Shown in pieces: positions 22,757 to 31,065 of a DNA stretch of 33,374 bases. Under the pieces are notes generated by a model, which ran no database searches, was not told the DNA's origin, and saw nothing but the letters and a program-made list of their open reading frames with translations. Location: positions 1 through 33,374 of the forward strand of contig JAXFQY010000103.1 of assembly GCA_034178705.1 (NCBI GenBank). Reading direction: 5' to 3'. Each line of letters opens with the position of its first letter. Position 1 is the first letter of the stretch. The DNA is from RUG12395 sp034178705. Lineage in GTDB: Bacteria > Bacillota > Clostridia > Oscillospirales > CAG-272. The translations under genes and the position numbers were made by a program.

Positions 22757-24523
22757 TTATACTCGGTGGGATTCGTCCGGTTTCTTTTTTCTGCAGAACA
22801 GCAGGGCAAGAATCGCTGTGACGGCGACGCCAATGGAGGCAGCCGCTACCGGATGCATCCGATAATTGCCGTTTTCTGCCGAGGAGGGCTCGGTGCCCGC
22901 GGGGAGCTGTCCGGCATTTGTTGTCACCGAGACTTCGGTTGTCGGCTCGGTTGTGACAGCCTGGCCGTTTTCGTCAGAGGGTATCCGCGCTGTGTCCGAA
23001 AGCGCCAGCGCAAGCACAGATGCGAGAAAGGTATAGCCCGTATCGTCGGGATGCAGACTGTCCGGAAAGAGCTGCTGCCGATCCCAAGTCAGCGCATTGA
23101 GGTCGATAAAACGGGCGTCAAGCTCCTTTGCCAGTTTCTTCTGCATCGGGATCAGTATATCACGCACGCCCTCACGCCGTTCTACAGTGTCGGAACGGGC
23201 TGTGGAGCCGAGAATCCAGATTTCAGGCGCGGGGGAAAGCTTCTGATAGCTTTCCAGAATGGCAAGCGCATCCGCATAGACCTGATCGACTTTTCCGTTT
23301 ATCAGCAGTGCAATGTCGTTTGTACCGAGCATGAACAGGACAATATCCGGTTTAAAAGAAAGACTTTCCCGGTATTTTTCTGTTGCAGTGTAGGCGCGTT
23401 CACTTGAGCAGGTGATGACGCTTCCGCCCACACCGAAGTTGCCGACTTCATACTTTCGTCCGAGTATGGAGGCAAGCTGGGCGGGGTAGGAAGCTGTTTT
23501 TTCATTGGAGGATCCGACGCCTTGGGTGATGCTGTCCCCGACACAGGCGATGCGGATTCTGTTACCGCCCGCCGTGCTGCCGTCTGCGCGTTCTATCCGG
23601 TCAAAAAGATAGCCGTGTGTGTCCGCAAAACCGTCTGCACCCGCGCCGCAGGTGAGAGAGGTGTTCTGCACAACATCAAAAAGAATCATATCAACCGTGC
23701 TGCCGGCGAGAACCTTCAGATGGATTTCTTTTACAGAAGCATTGAAAGCGCGATCAACGTCTCCGATTCTGCCGACCGAAGCGCCGTTCAGTGTTATGTT
23801 CATGGTTCCGCAGCTGTTGCTTTTGAACTGCTCAAAGCCACCACTGACACTGGCAAAGATCATTTCCGCATACGCGCTGCCGGAAAGCTCAATTTCAGCG
23901 GTTCCCGTACTGGCTACGCCGGAGAGCATTCGGTTAAAGCCTACAATTTGATAGAAGCTGCCGCTTTTTACGGTAATAGAGGAGGAGCCCGGGCGGGAGT
24001 CCACAGAGGTGTTGAATCCGCCGAGGAGATAGATCCGGAGAATTCCGGAGGTGTCGCATCCCTCCCCGAAGGTGATGGGATAATAGCGCGCGGCGATCAG
24101 CGCGGTTTCGCCGCCTTTGAAGCGGACCTGTTCAAACTCCGTAGGACCGCTCAGATAATAGCGCTGGGCATTGCCAAGGTCAAGCGATGAATTTTCCGAA
24201 CTGCCGTCGATGATGATTTTTCCGGTATGCTTTGGCTCAGTGAAGCAGTTGCCGCCCGTAAAACAGGAGGATTTTTCTGTTGTCACAGTTCCGCACAGAA
24301 GGATTCTTCCTCCTTCGGGAAGAAGAGCAAATGCCTCGCCGAGGTCTCCGAGGGGAGAGTCCGGAGAGCTTCCGTCGCCTTTGCCTCCGTCACGGACGTA
24401 AACGTTTTTTTCCGCCTTGTCTGCGGCATAGGCGGATATTGCGCCTGCGGGGATACTGCAGAAAAACAAAAACAGGACAGAAAGCAAAGAAAGCCATTTT
24501 CTCGAGAGTTTAGTTTGCTTCAT
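22757..24523 (-). CDS. Secreted, membrane-anchored beta-helix / SGNH (GDSL-like) hydrolase
   Basis: A 588-residue surface protein. A signal peptide (MKQTKLSRKWLSLLSV to about AYAA) is followed by a beta-helix module that opens NVYVRDGGKGDGSSPDSP. That opening is nearly the same cap as the third module of the GH43-like protein at 8029. An SGNH hydrolase domain spans about 322-510: GDSITQG with Ser331 (block I), NFGVGG (block II), LGTND (block III), and PDSLHPDD with Asp488 and His491 (block V). All catalytic residues are present. A Thr/Glu-rich linker and one membrane helix (near 550-578) before CRKKKPDE anchor it. Such domains often remove acetyl groups from plant glycans or wall sugars. The start at 24523 follows GGGAG. 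Upstream in-frame ATGs lie before the promoter. Confidence 0.9.
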   Translation of the reverse strand: MKQTKLSRKWLSLLSVLFLFFCSIPAGAISAYAADKAEKNVYVRDGGKGDGSSPDSPLGDLGEAFALLPEGGRILLCGTVTTEKSSCFTGGNCFTEPKHTGKIIIDGSSENSSLDLGNAQRYYLSGPTEFEQVRFKGGETALIAARYYPITFGEGCDTSGILRIYLLGGFNTSVDSRPGSSSITVKSGSFYQIVGFNRMLSGVASTGTAEIELSGSAYAEMIFASVSGGFEQFKSNSCGTMNITLNGASVGRIGDVDRAFNASVKEIHLKVLAGSTVDMILFDVVQNTSLTCGAGADGFADTHGYLFDRIERADGSTAGGNRIRIACVGDSITQGVGSSNEKTASYPAQLASILGRKYEVGNFGVGGSVITCSSERAYTATEKYRESLSFKPDIVLFMLGTNDIALLINGKVDQVYADALAILESYQKLSPAPEIWILGSTARSDTVERREGVRDILIPMQKKLAKELDARFIDLNALTWDRQQLFPDSLHPDDTGYTFLASVLALALSDTARIPSDENGQAVTTEPTTEVSVTTNAGQLPAGTEPSSAENGNYRMHPVAAASIGVAVTAILALLFCRKKKPDESHRV

Positions 24524-24553
24524 TTTCCGTTCTCCCTTGCCATCTTTTTTTCT

Positions 24554-24583
24554 ATTATAGGATTTACGGACAGGCTTTGTCAA
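24554..24583 (-). promoter_or_regulatory. Sigma-A promoter of the SGNH hydrolase gene
   Basis: On the minus strand, TTGACA (24583-24578), an 18-base spacer and TATAAT (24559-24554), giving a leader of about 24 bases. It confirms that coding starts at 24523. The stretch 24584-24870 upstream holds nothing I can name. Confidence 0.85.
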
Positions 24584-24870
24584 TTCGGCAAAAGGGCGTT
24601 TTTGCAGAAACGGGAACACAAAAAAGATCATGCAAAAAAGAAAATCAGTTGCAGGTGTCTCTGTTTCCGCCTGCCTTTTTACAGGCAACGGCGAGCGGAG
24701 GTTTTTAGAAGCGGGATTTCCACGTTTTTTATTTTGATTTCCCATTCGCACGTCTCTTATAAAAATAGAAGGGGAATTGAAGGAAAAACTCCCGTTTCCC
24801 AATGGAGAGGGAAAAGACAGCAGCTGTTTTCAGAAATGCAGTAAAAATACAGTTGCTCTGTATATCATGG

Positions 24871-24901
24871 AAAAACGCCGGTTGTTCTGACCGGCGTTTT
24901 T
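24871..24901. terminator. Terminator at the end of the envelope operon
   Basis: AAAAACGCCGGT (24871-24882) and its complement (24890-24901) with a 7-base loop, giving T runs on both strands. It lies about 37 bases past the PAP2 gene stop on the minus strand. Confidence 0.92.
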
Positions 24902-24938
24902 TGTTGATAATTGAATACTATACTTTCCGGCGACCTTA

Positions 24939-25514
24939 TCATCTGTCAGCTTTGCTTGCTGCTTTTTTGGAAAACCGCGTAACCAGCCATTCCGAGAAAA
25001 ATGCGATAAGCGTTCCGAGAAGAATTGAGGCAAAGACGTCAGACGGATAATGAACATAGAGGTAAAGACGGGAAAAGGCGATGAGAACGGCAAGAACAAG
25101 TGCCGCCCAGCCGAAGCGTTTCCGATCCCGCAGCATAAGAACGACAGCAGCCTCAAAGGAGGCGGCTGTGTGTCCGGAGGGGAAGGAAAAGTCTGTCGGT
25201 TTTTTGATCAGAGTGATTTCGATATTCCAGAGATCGTAGGGGCGGATACGGTGGATCAAAGGCTTCAGCCCGAGATTGCAGATAAGCAGTCCGCAGAGCA
25301 GAGCGACTGCTACCGTTAATCCGGTTTTTCGTGTCTGTCGGAAGCAGAGAAGAAGCACGGAGCAAACAATCCAGAACCATCCGGCATTCCCGAGAAAGGT
25401 GATGATGGGCATTACGGTATCCAGAAAGGCACAGCGAAGATGGGAGGCGATCCATTCGAGTATAGCATGATCCCAGGAATAGATGTTGTTGATCAGAGAG
25501 AACGCGGCAAACAA
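24939..25514 (-). CDS. PAP2-family membrane phosphatase (undecaprenyl-diphosphatase type)
   Basis: A 191-residue membrane enzyme of the type-2 phosphatidic acid phosphatase family. All three signature motifs are present: KPLIHRIRP (84-92), FPSGHTAAS (111-119, with His115) and SRLYLYVHYPSD (148-159, with Arg149 and nucleophile His155). About five hydrophobic segments place the active site outside the membrane. Likely role: dephosphorylating undecaprenyl diphosphate or a related lipid to recycle the carrier used in surface polymer assembly. The start codon is TTG at 25514, the only good choice, ten bases after AAGGAGG (25525-25531). No in-frame ATG occurs before residue 35, which is inside a membrane segment. 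It is the last gene of the envelope operon, 100 bases after the previous stop, and is followed by a terminator. Confidence 0.9.
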   Translation of the reverse strand: MFAAFSLINNIYSWDHAILEWIASHLRCAFLDTVMPIITFLGNAGWFWIVCSVLLLCFRQTRKTGLTVAVALLCGLLICNLGLKPLIHRIRPYDLWNIEITLIKKPTDFSFPSGHTAASFEAAVVLMLRDRKRFGWAALVLAVLIAFSRLYLYVHYPSDVFASILLGTLIAFFSEWLVTRFSKKAASKADR

Positions 25515-25614
25515 AATCGGTAAGCCTCCTTATGGATTGATTGGTGATATCGCAAATCCGGGATGCGTCGTTGCCATGGCGGCGCAGATAGAAAGTGAGT
25601 CCCGTCTGCCTTAT

Positions 25615-26847
25615 TTATCCGGCGTTGGCGAAGGTATCATAGATCCGATAGACGCCGTCCTGATCGCGGCGTAGATAAAGTGTCAGGTCAACATGGTCAA
25701 CGTAGTCCTCCTTGCCGGGGATCGTGAGGTGATGATCCAGGGAAACGCGGCAGGAGAAAAGGGAGTCGCTGTACCGATAGAACTCACTTGCGGTCTGATT
25801 GACAAAGAACCAGCCGCTATGATCGATTACGAAATAATAAGGATTGTCCATGATGCTTTTCCACAGCTTGGTGGAGGTGTCGAAATACCCCTGAATTTCA
25901 CTTGTTTTTACAGTGGTTTCCTGAATATAAGCACAGTAGCCTTCGACGGCCTTGATGACATAATCGGAGTATTCATTTTTCAGTTTTTCACTGTAAATAT
26001 CGCAGGTGTAGTAGTTGCCTTCCTCATTATATACGGGAGTGCAGGACTCCCCCATATTGCTGACGATGGTCAACTCCGGTTTTTTGTACAGCCCCTTGAC
26101 GGTGTAAGCGATATAGGTGATTCCCGCGACACCATCCGGAAGGTGATTTTCGTGCTCGGTGGTTTCCCTCACGTCGGCAAGCTTGTGGCTTTCCCCGATC
26201 GGCTTTCCGTTGAGGTAAGCGGTAAAGGTCTCCGGAATCTTGACCGAAATGCTTTCGTGCGGATAATAGTAAACCGATATTCCGCTCAGACGGTAGCGGA
26301 CAAAGCCGCGCGGACTGATATCGGACGGGTCTTCCGAATGATCAAGGGTAAACTCTGCGATCTTGCTGTCACCTGCTTTGACGGCATAACGTAACGTTCC
26401 TTTTGCGTTAAATGTGTCGATAAAATACTGTGACGGATCTTTCAGCTTCAATGCGGCGGGGGCGGTTCCGCTTGTTCCAACCGAGGTCGGATGATAGCTC
26501 AGCTCCTTGCCGTCAATCAAAGCGTTGATATAGGCTTTGATGTCTTCCTCACTCTCGAATTCCGTCAGCTTCTTTTCCTCATCGCTCTCCGCACGGAGAG
26601 AATCGTAATTGAATGGGGAAAAATATTTCCGGAAGACCTCCTCCGCAAGGTGTTTCGGCTGAACCTCCTCATATTCCGTAAGAAAATCGGTAATCTTCCC
26701 AAGTGTGCGGGCAACAACGATCACGACTGTGAGAATCAGAAGAAGAATGACAGACCAGTAAATGATTTTCCAGATAGGCAAGCGCTTTTTTTTCGGCTTC
26801 CCCGGTTCACGGACGCCGGGACGCGGATTCATACGGTTGTTTGTCAC
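25615..26847 (-). CDS. Uncharacterised single-pass extracytoplasmic protein of the envelope operon
   Basis: A 410-residue protein I do not recognise. A basic cytoplasmic start (PGKPKKKRLPIWK) leads to one membrane helix (about 26-48), so the remaining 360 residues are outside. The middle has a TcaA-like flavour (IPETFTAYLNGKPIGES, a beta-sandwich with a lipid- or wall-proximal repeat). The last 120 residues (EYSDYVIKAVEGYCAYIQ onward) could be an NTF2-like fold. Both are tentative. No catalytic motif stands out. The start is GTG at 26847, eight bases after AAGGAG. The ATG five codons later is too far from that site. It lies 12 bases after the phosphodiester glycosidase gene, so it probably works with that enzyme as an envelope scaffold or sensor. 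Confidence 0.7.
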   Translation of the reverse strand: MTNNRMNPRPGVREPGKPKKKRLPIWKIIYWSVILLLILTVVIVVARTLGKITDFLTEYEEVQPKHLAEEVFRKYFSPFNYDSLRAESDEEKKLTEFESEEDIKAYINALIDGKELSYHPTSVGTSGTAPAALKLKDPSQYFIDTFNAKGTLRYAVKAGDSKIAEFTLDHSEDPSDISPRGFVRYRLSGISVYYYPHESISVKIPETFTAYLNGKPIGESHKLADVRETTEHENHLPDGVAGITYIAYTVKGLYKKPELTIVSNMGESCTPVYNEEGNYYTCDIYSEKLKNEYSDYVIKAVEGYCAYIQETTVKTSEIQGYFDTSTKLWKSIMDNPYYFVIDHSGWFFVNQTASEFYRYSDSLFSCRVSLDHHLTIPGKEDYVDHVDLTLYLRRDQDGVYRIYDTFANAG

Positions 26848-26859
26848 GGTGGTCTCTCC

Positions 26860-28161
26860 TTATTCTGCTTGATCAAGCGGCGCGACCACAAAATAGGTCG
26901 GCATGCGGAACGGCTCAGTGAACGCCTTGTATTTGTTGATAAGCCCCTTCTTCTGATATTCATCGAGGCTTTCATAATCCACGCCGTCAATTTTATCCCA
27001 ATAATCGCGGTAGTACATCATGGAAGAGGAGCCTCCGTCCAGCTTGGCTGCAGTAACGGCGCCGAGTTTGATCATGAGGTTTACCATGTCGTCATGCGTT
27101 GCGCCGAGGCTGGAGGCGGTACGCCCGTCTGTGACAACCATGACAATCGTCCCGTCCAGCCTCTGCCCGATCGCAGTGCGCTGTGCAGCCCCGGTATTTC
27201 CGGGCTGATAATTCGGAAGGATGCTTCCTTCTGCTTCGTTGTAGGACAAAAGCACATTGTTTGTCTGGAAGCAAACTGAGTCGCGGATACCCATTTCCCG
27301 GAGTTTGTCGGGGGTGTAATCGGTGTTGTTTGTAGGTTCCCGGACAATCAAACGGTTGTTCTTATCCAGTCCGATAAAGGTGTGATTGTATATGCCGTCA
27401 CGGTCGTAGACGCAGACGCCTTTCGAGAAAACGGTGCCGATCGGTTTGCCGAAGAGATAGGTGGCATCGGGAGAAACATATTCTCCGCCGTTGATTATTG
27501 CGGCTGCATTTTCCTTTTCTGCCATTTCAAAAATGCGCAATCCTTTTTCATAGCCGTTTTCCGCAGTAGCAACATAAACCCTGCCCGGATCCCTGACAAG
27601 GAGAATGTAGGCGCGAAAGGTAGGACCGCTGTAATTCAGATAGCAGAGACCGTCGATCCATACTTCCTTTTCTCCGCCGGTGCCCGTAAGATTGCTGTCC
27701 TGATATTGACCCATACTGTCAATCGGAATCGGGTCGCTGTATTCCACATGGCTGGCATCGACGATTGCCTGGACAACATCATCGTCAAGGAAAAGGCCGG
27801 GTACCCATTTGGTTGCGCTTGCCTGCATGGCGCTGAGCACAAGCTGATCCCGCATGGTAACGCTCGGACCGTTGGCAATCGTATTGCAGAAGGCAAAAAG
27901 TGAACCGACGGCAACGCCGAGAAGAATCAAAACAAACAGGAGAGTGTGTCCGATCACAGAAAGCACAGTGCGCCACGGATTTTTCTTTTTTCTCCGCGGT
28001 ACGCGCCGCGCGCTGTGAGACAGGCCGGTTTTTTCTGTGGAAAGAATCCTCCCGCTGTTCCGGGAAGAGGAGGCAGACGATTTCTCTGCATTTTTCGGGG
28101 GGGTAGATGCACGGCTGTCCCGATCGTCCTGCGGTCGGTTGTTCGGAGTACCAAGATTCAT
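26860..28161 (-). CDS. Membrane-anchored phosphodiester glycosidase (NAGPA domain)
   Basis: A 433-residue protein with a Ser/Asn/Arg-rich cytoplasmic head (1-60), one membrane helix (about 66-90) and an outside NAGPA/DUF2233 domain (about 185-430). NAGPA enzymes split alpha-GlcNAc-1-phosphodiesters; bacterial relatives are linked to exopolysaccharide and teichoic-acid turnover. Family landmarks seen: AAIINGGEYVS (the conserved NGG), the segment AAQRTAIGQRLDGTIVMVVTDGR, and AAKLDGGSSSMMYY near the end. The length and N-terminal anchor are typical of Firmicute members. The ATG follows AAAGGA by about nine bases. It starts 15 bases after the GT2-GtrA gene and is followed 12 bases later by an unknown envelope protein. 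The substrate is probably a phosphodiester-linked hexosamine in the wall or capsule; this is inference. Confidence 0.88.
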   Translation of the reverse strand: MNLGTPNNRPQDDRDSRASTPPKNAEKSSASSSRNSGRILSTEKTGLSHSARRVPRRKKKNPWRTVLSVIGHTLLFVLILLGVAVGSLFAFCNTIANGPSVTMRDQLVLSAMQASATKWVPGLFLDDDVVQAIVDASHVEYSDPIPIDSMGQYQDSNLTGTGGEKEVWIDGLCYLNYSGPTFRAYILLVRDPGRVYVATAENGYEKGLRIFEMAEKENAAAIINGGEYVSPDATYLFGKPIGTVFSKGVCVYDRDGIYNHTFIGLDKNNRLIVREPTNNTDYTPDKLREMGIRDSVCFQTNNVLLSYNEAEGSILPNYQPGNTGAAQRTAIGQRLDGTIVMVVTDGRTASSLGATHDDMVNLMIKLGAVTAAKLDGGSSSMMYYRDYWDKIDGVDYESLDEYQKKGLINKYKAFTEPFRMPTYFVVAPLDQAE

Positions 28162-28176
28162 GGATTCAATCCTTTC

Positions 28177-29247
28177 TTATTTTTTTCGGAAGACCCATTC
28201 CCGCTGAATGCGGAAGGTTAAAAAGAAGAGAAATGTATCAACAATCATTTTGATGACGGTGGTGACAAGAGCATATTCCGCCCCGAAGATGTTTTCAAGC
28301 AGGGAGACTAACCCGATTGAGCATGCCATTACGGGAAGGGCAAGTGCAAAGTAGCGAAGCAGCGTATTGCCGGAGAATCTGCTGGCGGAAAATACGATAT
28401 GCCGATTAATGGCGTAGTTCACAACACCGGATACGAGACGCGCCAGAACAGTGCAGACAAGCACCCGCCACAGTCCGAGGTGCGGACCGAAAAGACGGAG
28501 AAAAATGTAAAAGGCGACGAGGTCGGTCAGTGACGCACAGAGAGAACTGGACAGATACTTCAGAATCAGCGAATAAATCCGGATGCTGTCGCGGAAGGGA
28601 TGAAAGTGCGAACGGCTGTTGTCGTCCAGATAGACGGTGGTAATCTGTTTCTCCGTCATCGGCATACCGATCCGTTTGGCCTCCAGCAGCATGTTTGTTT
28701 CATACTCATAGCGGTCCCCGCGGATCTGCGTAAGCGCCGGCAGAAAACGGGCGGGAATTGCACGCAAGCCTGTCTGTGTGTCATGAATGTGAAGCCCGCA
28801 GAAGGCAAGAAACACAAAAGAGGTAATCCGGTTGCCGAGACGGCTGCGCCGAGGCACCTCACTGCCGGAAAAATCCCGGCATCCGAGTACGGCTCCGTCA
28901 GTGCGGCACATCTCCTGCGCGCAGGCAAGAACATCTGCGGGAAGATGCTGTCCGTCTCCGTCCGCGGTTACAACCCCGAGCAGATCGGGGCGGTTTTCGG
29001 AAAGCCATCCGAAGGCGGTTTTCAGGGCGGCCCCTTTTCCCCGGTTGACATCATGGCGCAGGACGGTAACCTGCGGCAGCTTTTCGATTTCTTCGAAAAC
29101 CGAGGCAAAATCCGTTCCTCCGCCGTCGTCTACAACGCAGAGATCGGTGAAGCCGGCATCACACAGCCCCCGGACGGTTTCGGGCAGTTTTTCATCCGGC
29201 TTATAGGACGGAAGAACGACCGCAACTTTCTGTATGTCAAATACCAT
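28177..29247 (-). CDS. Fusion of GT2 polyprenyl-phosphate glycosyltransferase and GtrA flippase-like domain
   Basis: A 356-residue two-domain protein. Residues 1-225 are a DPM1-like GT-A glycosyltransferase: VVLPSYKPDEKLP, VVDDGGGTD, NRGKGAALK and the metal-binding TADGDGQH (DGD at 96-98). Such enzymes move a sugar from an NDP-sugar to polyprenyl phosphate on the inner face. Residues 228-355 are a GtrA domain with four membrane helices and the typical VNYAINRHIVFS and IQREWVF. GtrA proteins are thought to flip the lipid-linked sugar. The fusion thus couples synthesis and flipping. A third component (GT-C transferase) is absent from this operon. The ATG at 29247 follows AGGAGAG. It lies between the deacetylase (26 bases upstream) and the phosphodiester glycosidase. 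Confidence 0.92.
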   Translation of the reverse strand: MVFDIQKVAVVLPSYKPDEKLPETVRGLCDAGFTDLCVVDDGGGTDFASVFEEIEKLPQVTVLRHDVNRGKGAALKTAFGWLSENRPDLLGVVTADGDGQHLPADVLACAQEMCRTDGAVLGCRDFSGSEVPRRSRLGNRITSFVFLAFCGLHIHDTQTGLRAIPARFLPALTQIRGDRYEYETNMLLEAKRIGMPMTEKQITTVYLDDNSRSHFHPFRDSIRIYSLILKYLSSSLCASLTDLVAFYIFLRLFGPHLGLWRVLVCTVLARLVSGVVNYAINRHIVFSASRFSGNTLLRYFALALPVMACSIGLVSLLENIFGAEYALVTTVIKMIVDTFLFFLTFRIQREWVFRKK

Positions 29248-29273
29248 TTATATCTCTCCTGTTTGATGTAATG

Positions 29274-30815
29274 TCAACGCTTCCGATACTGGATGGCAAG
29301 CAAAAGAGTAACGGAAAGCATGGCGGCGGCAAGAACGATGATTGCCACGGAGCGCCCGGAACCTTTTTCCGCGTCGCCTGCCGTGTTCCGGCTTTCCTCT
29401 GCTGCTCTTCTGCTTTCTTCGGCAGCGGCTCGACTGCTTTCTGCGGCAAGACGGCTTTCCTCTGCTTTCCTGCTTTCTTCAACCCGGCGGCTTTCCTCGG
29501 CAGCGGCACTTTCCGCAGCTGCACGGCTTTCCTCGGCTTGCCGTTCCGCTTCCGCCGCGAGACGCTCCTGCTCAGCGAGAGGGAGAATATGCTCCAGAAG
29601 GTCGTTTTTCTCTTCGTCAGCTCCGACAGCGGTGGCGTAAAGCCCGTATTCGCGCGGGGAGTATTTGGCTATTTGGGTCGAGAGGGTGATCGGGGAACCG
29701 GCGTTTCCGTAAATCCAGTTGTAAAACCATGTCCAGTGCTGGGAGACATGAAAACGGAAAGCTTCCTGCGATACCGTGAACGCGGATTTTCCGCCAAAAG
29801 CGGAAAGAGGCGTGTCCAGTTCCAGGGTAATCCGGTTGTTTTCATACAGATGCAGGTAGACTTTTGCGACCTTCCATTTTCCGTCGGAGCCAACGCCTGT
29901 GCGTCCCGGCTCAGTCACCGTTTCGCAGGCACGGATAACCGACTCGGCACACAGCATGTGCGTGCCGTGCCCGTACTCTCCCTGTCTGTCATGCGTGACA
30001 AGAACCTGGGGTTTGGTCTGTTCAACCGTCTCTGCAACGAAGGCGGTAAATTCCTCTTCGGTATAACCCTGTGCGCCGTAGACGGAGAGGGCACCGGCAT
30101 AGGACTCACTGTATAGGTCGGGAAACTCCGAAATGATCGGATAATTGCGGACCCCGCAGTACCACAACCCGTCAAGAAGCTCATGGCGGCGTAAGGAAGC
30201 GTCGTTGTGATTGGTGAAGTAGGCAACCTGCACCCGGCAGCCGCGTTCTCCCGCATAAAGCGGAAGAAGTCCGGCGAAGAAAAGCTGGTCGTCGTCGCTG
30301 TGGGAAACCAGCAGGAGGATATCCGACTTTTCCAAAGGTGCCTGCCAGGTCTGGACCCATTCCGGGAGCGTTCCTTCGGAGAAAAGATAGATTTCATCAC
30401 AGGCGATGGCAAAATCAAGACGGATACGGATGCTTTTCGGTGCTTCCCCGAACGCTGCCGTTAGATCGAGCAGCTCGTGAATCATCCCGCAGTCGCCGAA
30501 AACCGCGGTTTTTCCCGACGCAGTATCCTCAACCGTATAGGCGGGGGCGGGTGTCTCAAAAATGAAATATACCGAGGCGATTCCTTTAGGATTATCGGCT
30601 GTGATCGTCGCACCGTTGTAGGCATTTGTGTAGTCATTGTAGTTTCCGTCGAGAACAACGGGAGGATTATAAAAGCCCTCGGTTTTTACGTTTGATTGTG
30701 CAGTAATATCCTGTGCCATGCCTTCCGCGGAGACAGGGACGGAAAAAGCAAAGAAAGGAAAAAGAAAGACAGCGGCAAGCAGAAGCACACCGCCTCGGGG
30801 GATACGGAAGTTCAT
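29274..30815 (-). CDS. Secreted, membrane-anchored PIG-L/LmbE-type deacetylase with a long Glu-Ser-Arg stalk
   Basis: A 513-residue surface protein, first gene of the envelope operon. It has a signal peptide (to about VSAEG), an N-terminal beta-rich domain (35-160), and a PIG-L zinc-deacetylase domain (about 163-410). The usual HPDDE zinc motif reads HSDDD (172-176), and the second ligand motif is GEYGHGTH (His283, His286). PIG-L enzymes remove acetyl from GlcNAc-type sugars; these substitutions keep the His/Asp ligands but are unusual. Residues about 418-485 are a Glu/Ser/Arg/Ala stalk (repeats like AEESRRA) predicted to be a long helix. One membrane helix before QYRKR follows. The ATG has AAAAGGAG ten bases upstream and a promoter at 30846-30874. 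Confidence 0.85.
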   Translation of the reverse strand: MNFRIPRGGVLLLAAVFLFPFFAFSVPVSAEGMAQDITAQSNVKTEGFYNPPVVLDGNYNDYTNAYNGATITADNPKGIASVYFIFETPAPAYTVEDTASGKTAVFGDCGMIHELLDLTAAFGEAPKSIRIRLDFAIACDEIYLFSEGTLPEWVQTWQAPLEKSDILLLVSHSDDDQLFFAGLLPLYAGERGCRVQVAYFTNHNDASLRRHELLDGLWYCGVRNYPIISEFPDLYSESYAGALSVYGAQGYTEEEFTAFVAETVEQTKPQVLVTHDRQGEYGHGTHMLCAESVIRACETVTEPGRTGVGSDGKWKVAKVYLHLYENNRITLELDTPLSAFGGKSAFTVSQEAFRFHVSQHWTWFYNWIYGNAGSPITLSTQIAKYSPREYGLYATAVGADEEKNDLLEHILPLAEQERLAAEAERQAEESRAAAESAAAEESRRVEESRKAEESRLAAESSRAAAEESRRAAEESRNTAGDAEKGSGRSVAIIVLAAAMLSVTLLLAIQYRKR

Positions 30816-30845
30816 GGCAATAATACTCCTTTTAAGGATATTAAT

Positions 30846-30874
30846 ATGATACTACACAAATGCGGAAAAATCAA
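30846..30874 (-). promoter_or_regulatory. Promoter of the envelope operon
   Basis: On the minus strand, TTGATT (30874-30869), a 17-base spacer and TATCAT (30851-30846). Two mismatches to consensus suggest moderate strength. The divergent region 30875-31065 should also hold the spoIIA promoter, but I found no convincing sigma-H or sigma-A site there. Confidence 0.6.
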
Positions 30875-31065
30875 TTGCATCCTTGAATTTCCCGGTATAT
30901 TTTCTTTTTGCGGGACTGTGGAAAAGATGGCAAAAACTCGGAGATAATTGTTGTTGCTGTCACGGAATGACGGTTTTCGACAGTGCCGCCGTGCTATCAT
31001 CATGCTTGACCCGCCGTTGACCTCGGGCAGCGGCGGAGCAATACCGGGAAGAAAGGAAAAGAAGA

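Noticed and set aside
29349..29563. The repetitive DNA as a CRISPR array or mobile element
   Set aside because: The repeats are in frame and encode the Glu-Ser-Arg stalk of the deacetylase; there are no regular spacers.
30875..31065. A sigma-H promoter for the spoIIA operon (CGGAGATAA ... GGAATGA)
   Set aside because: The -35 match is poor and the spacing is about 16 instead of 11-12 bases, so I do not call it.
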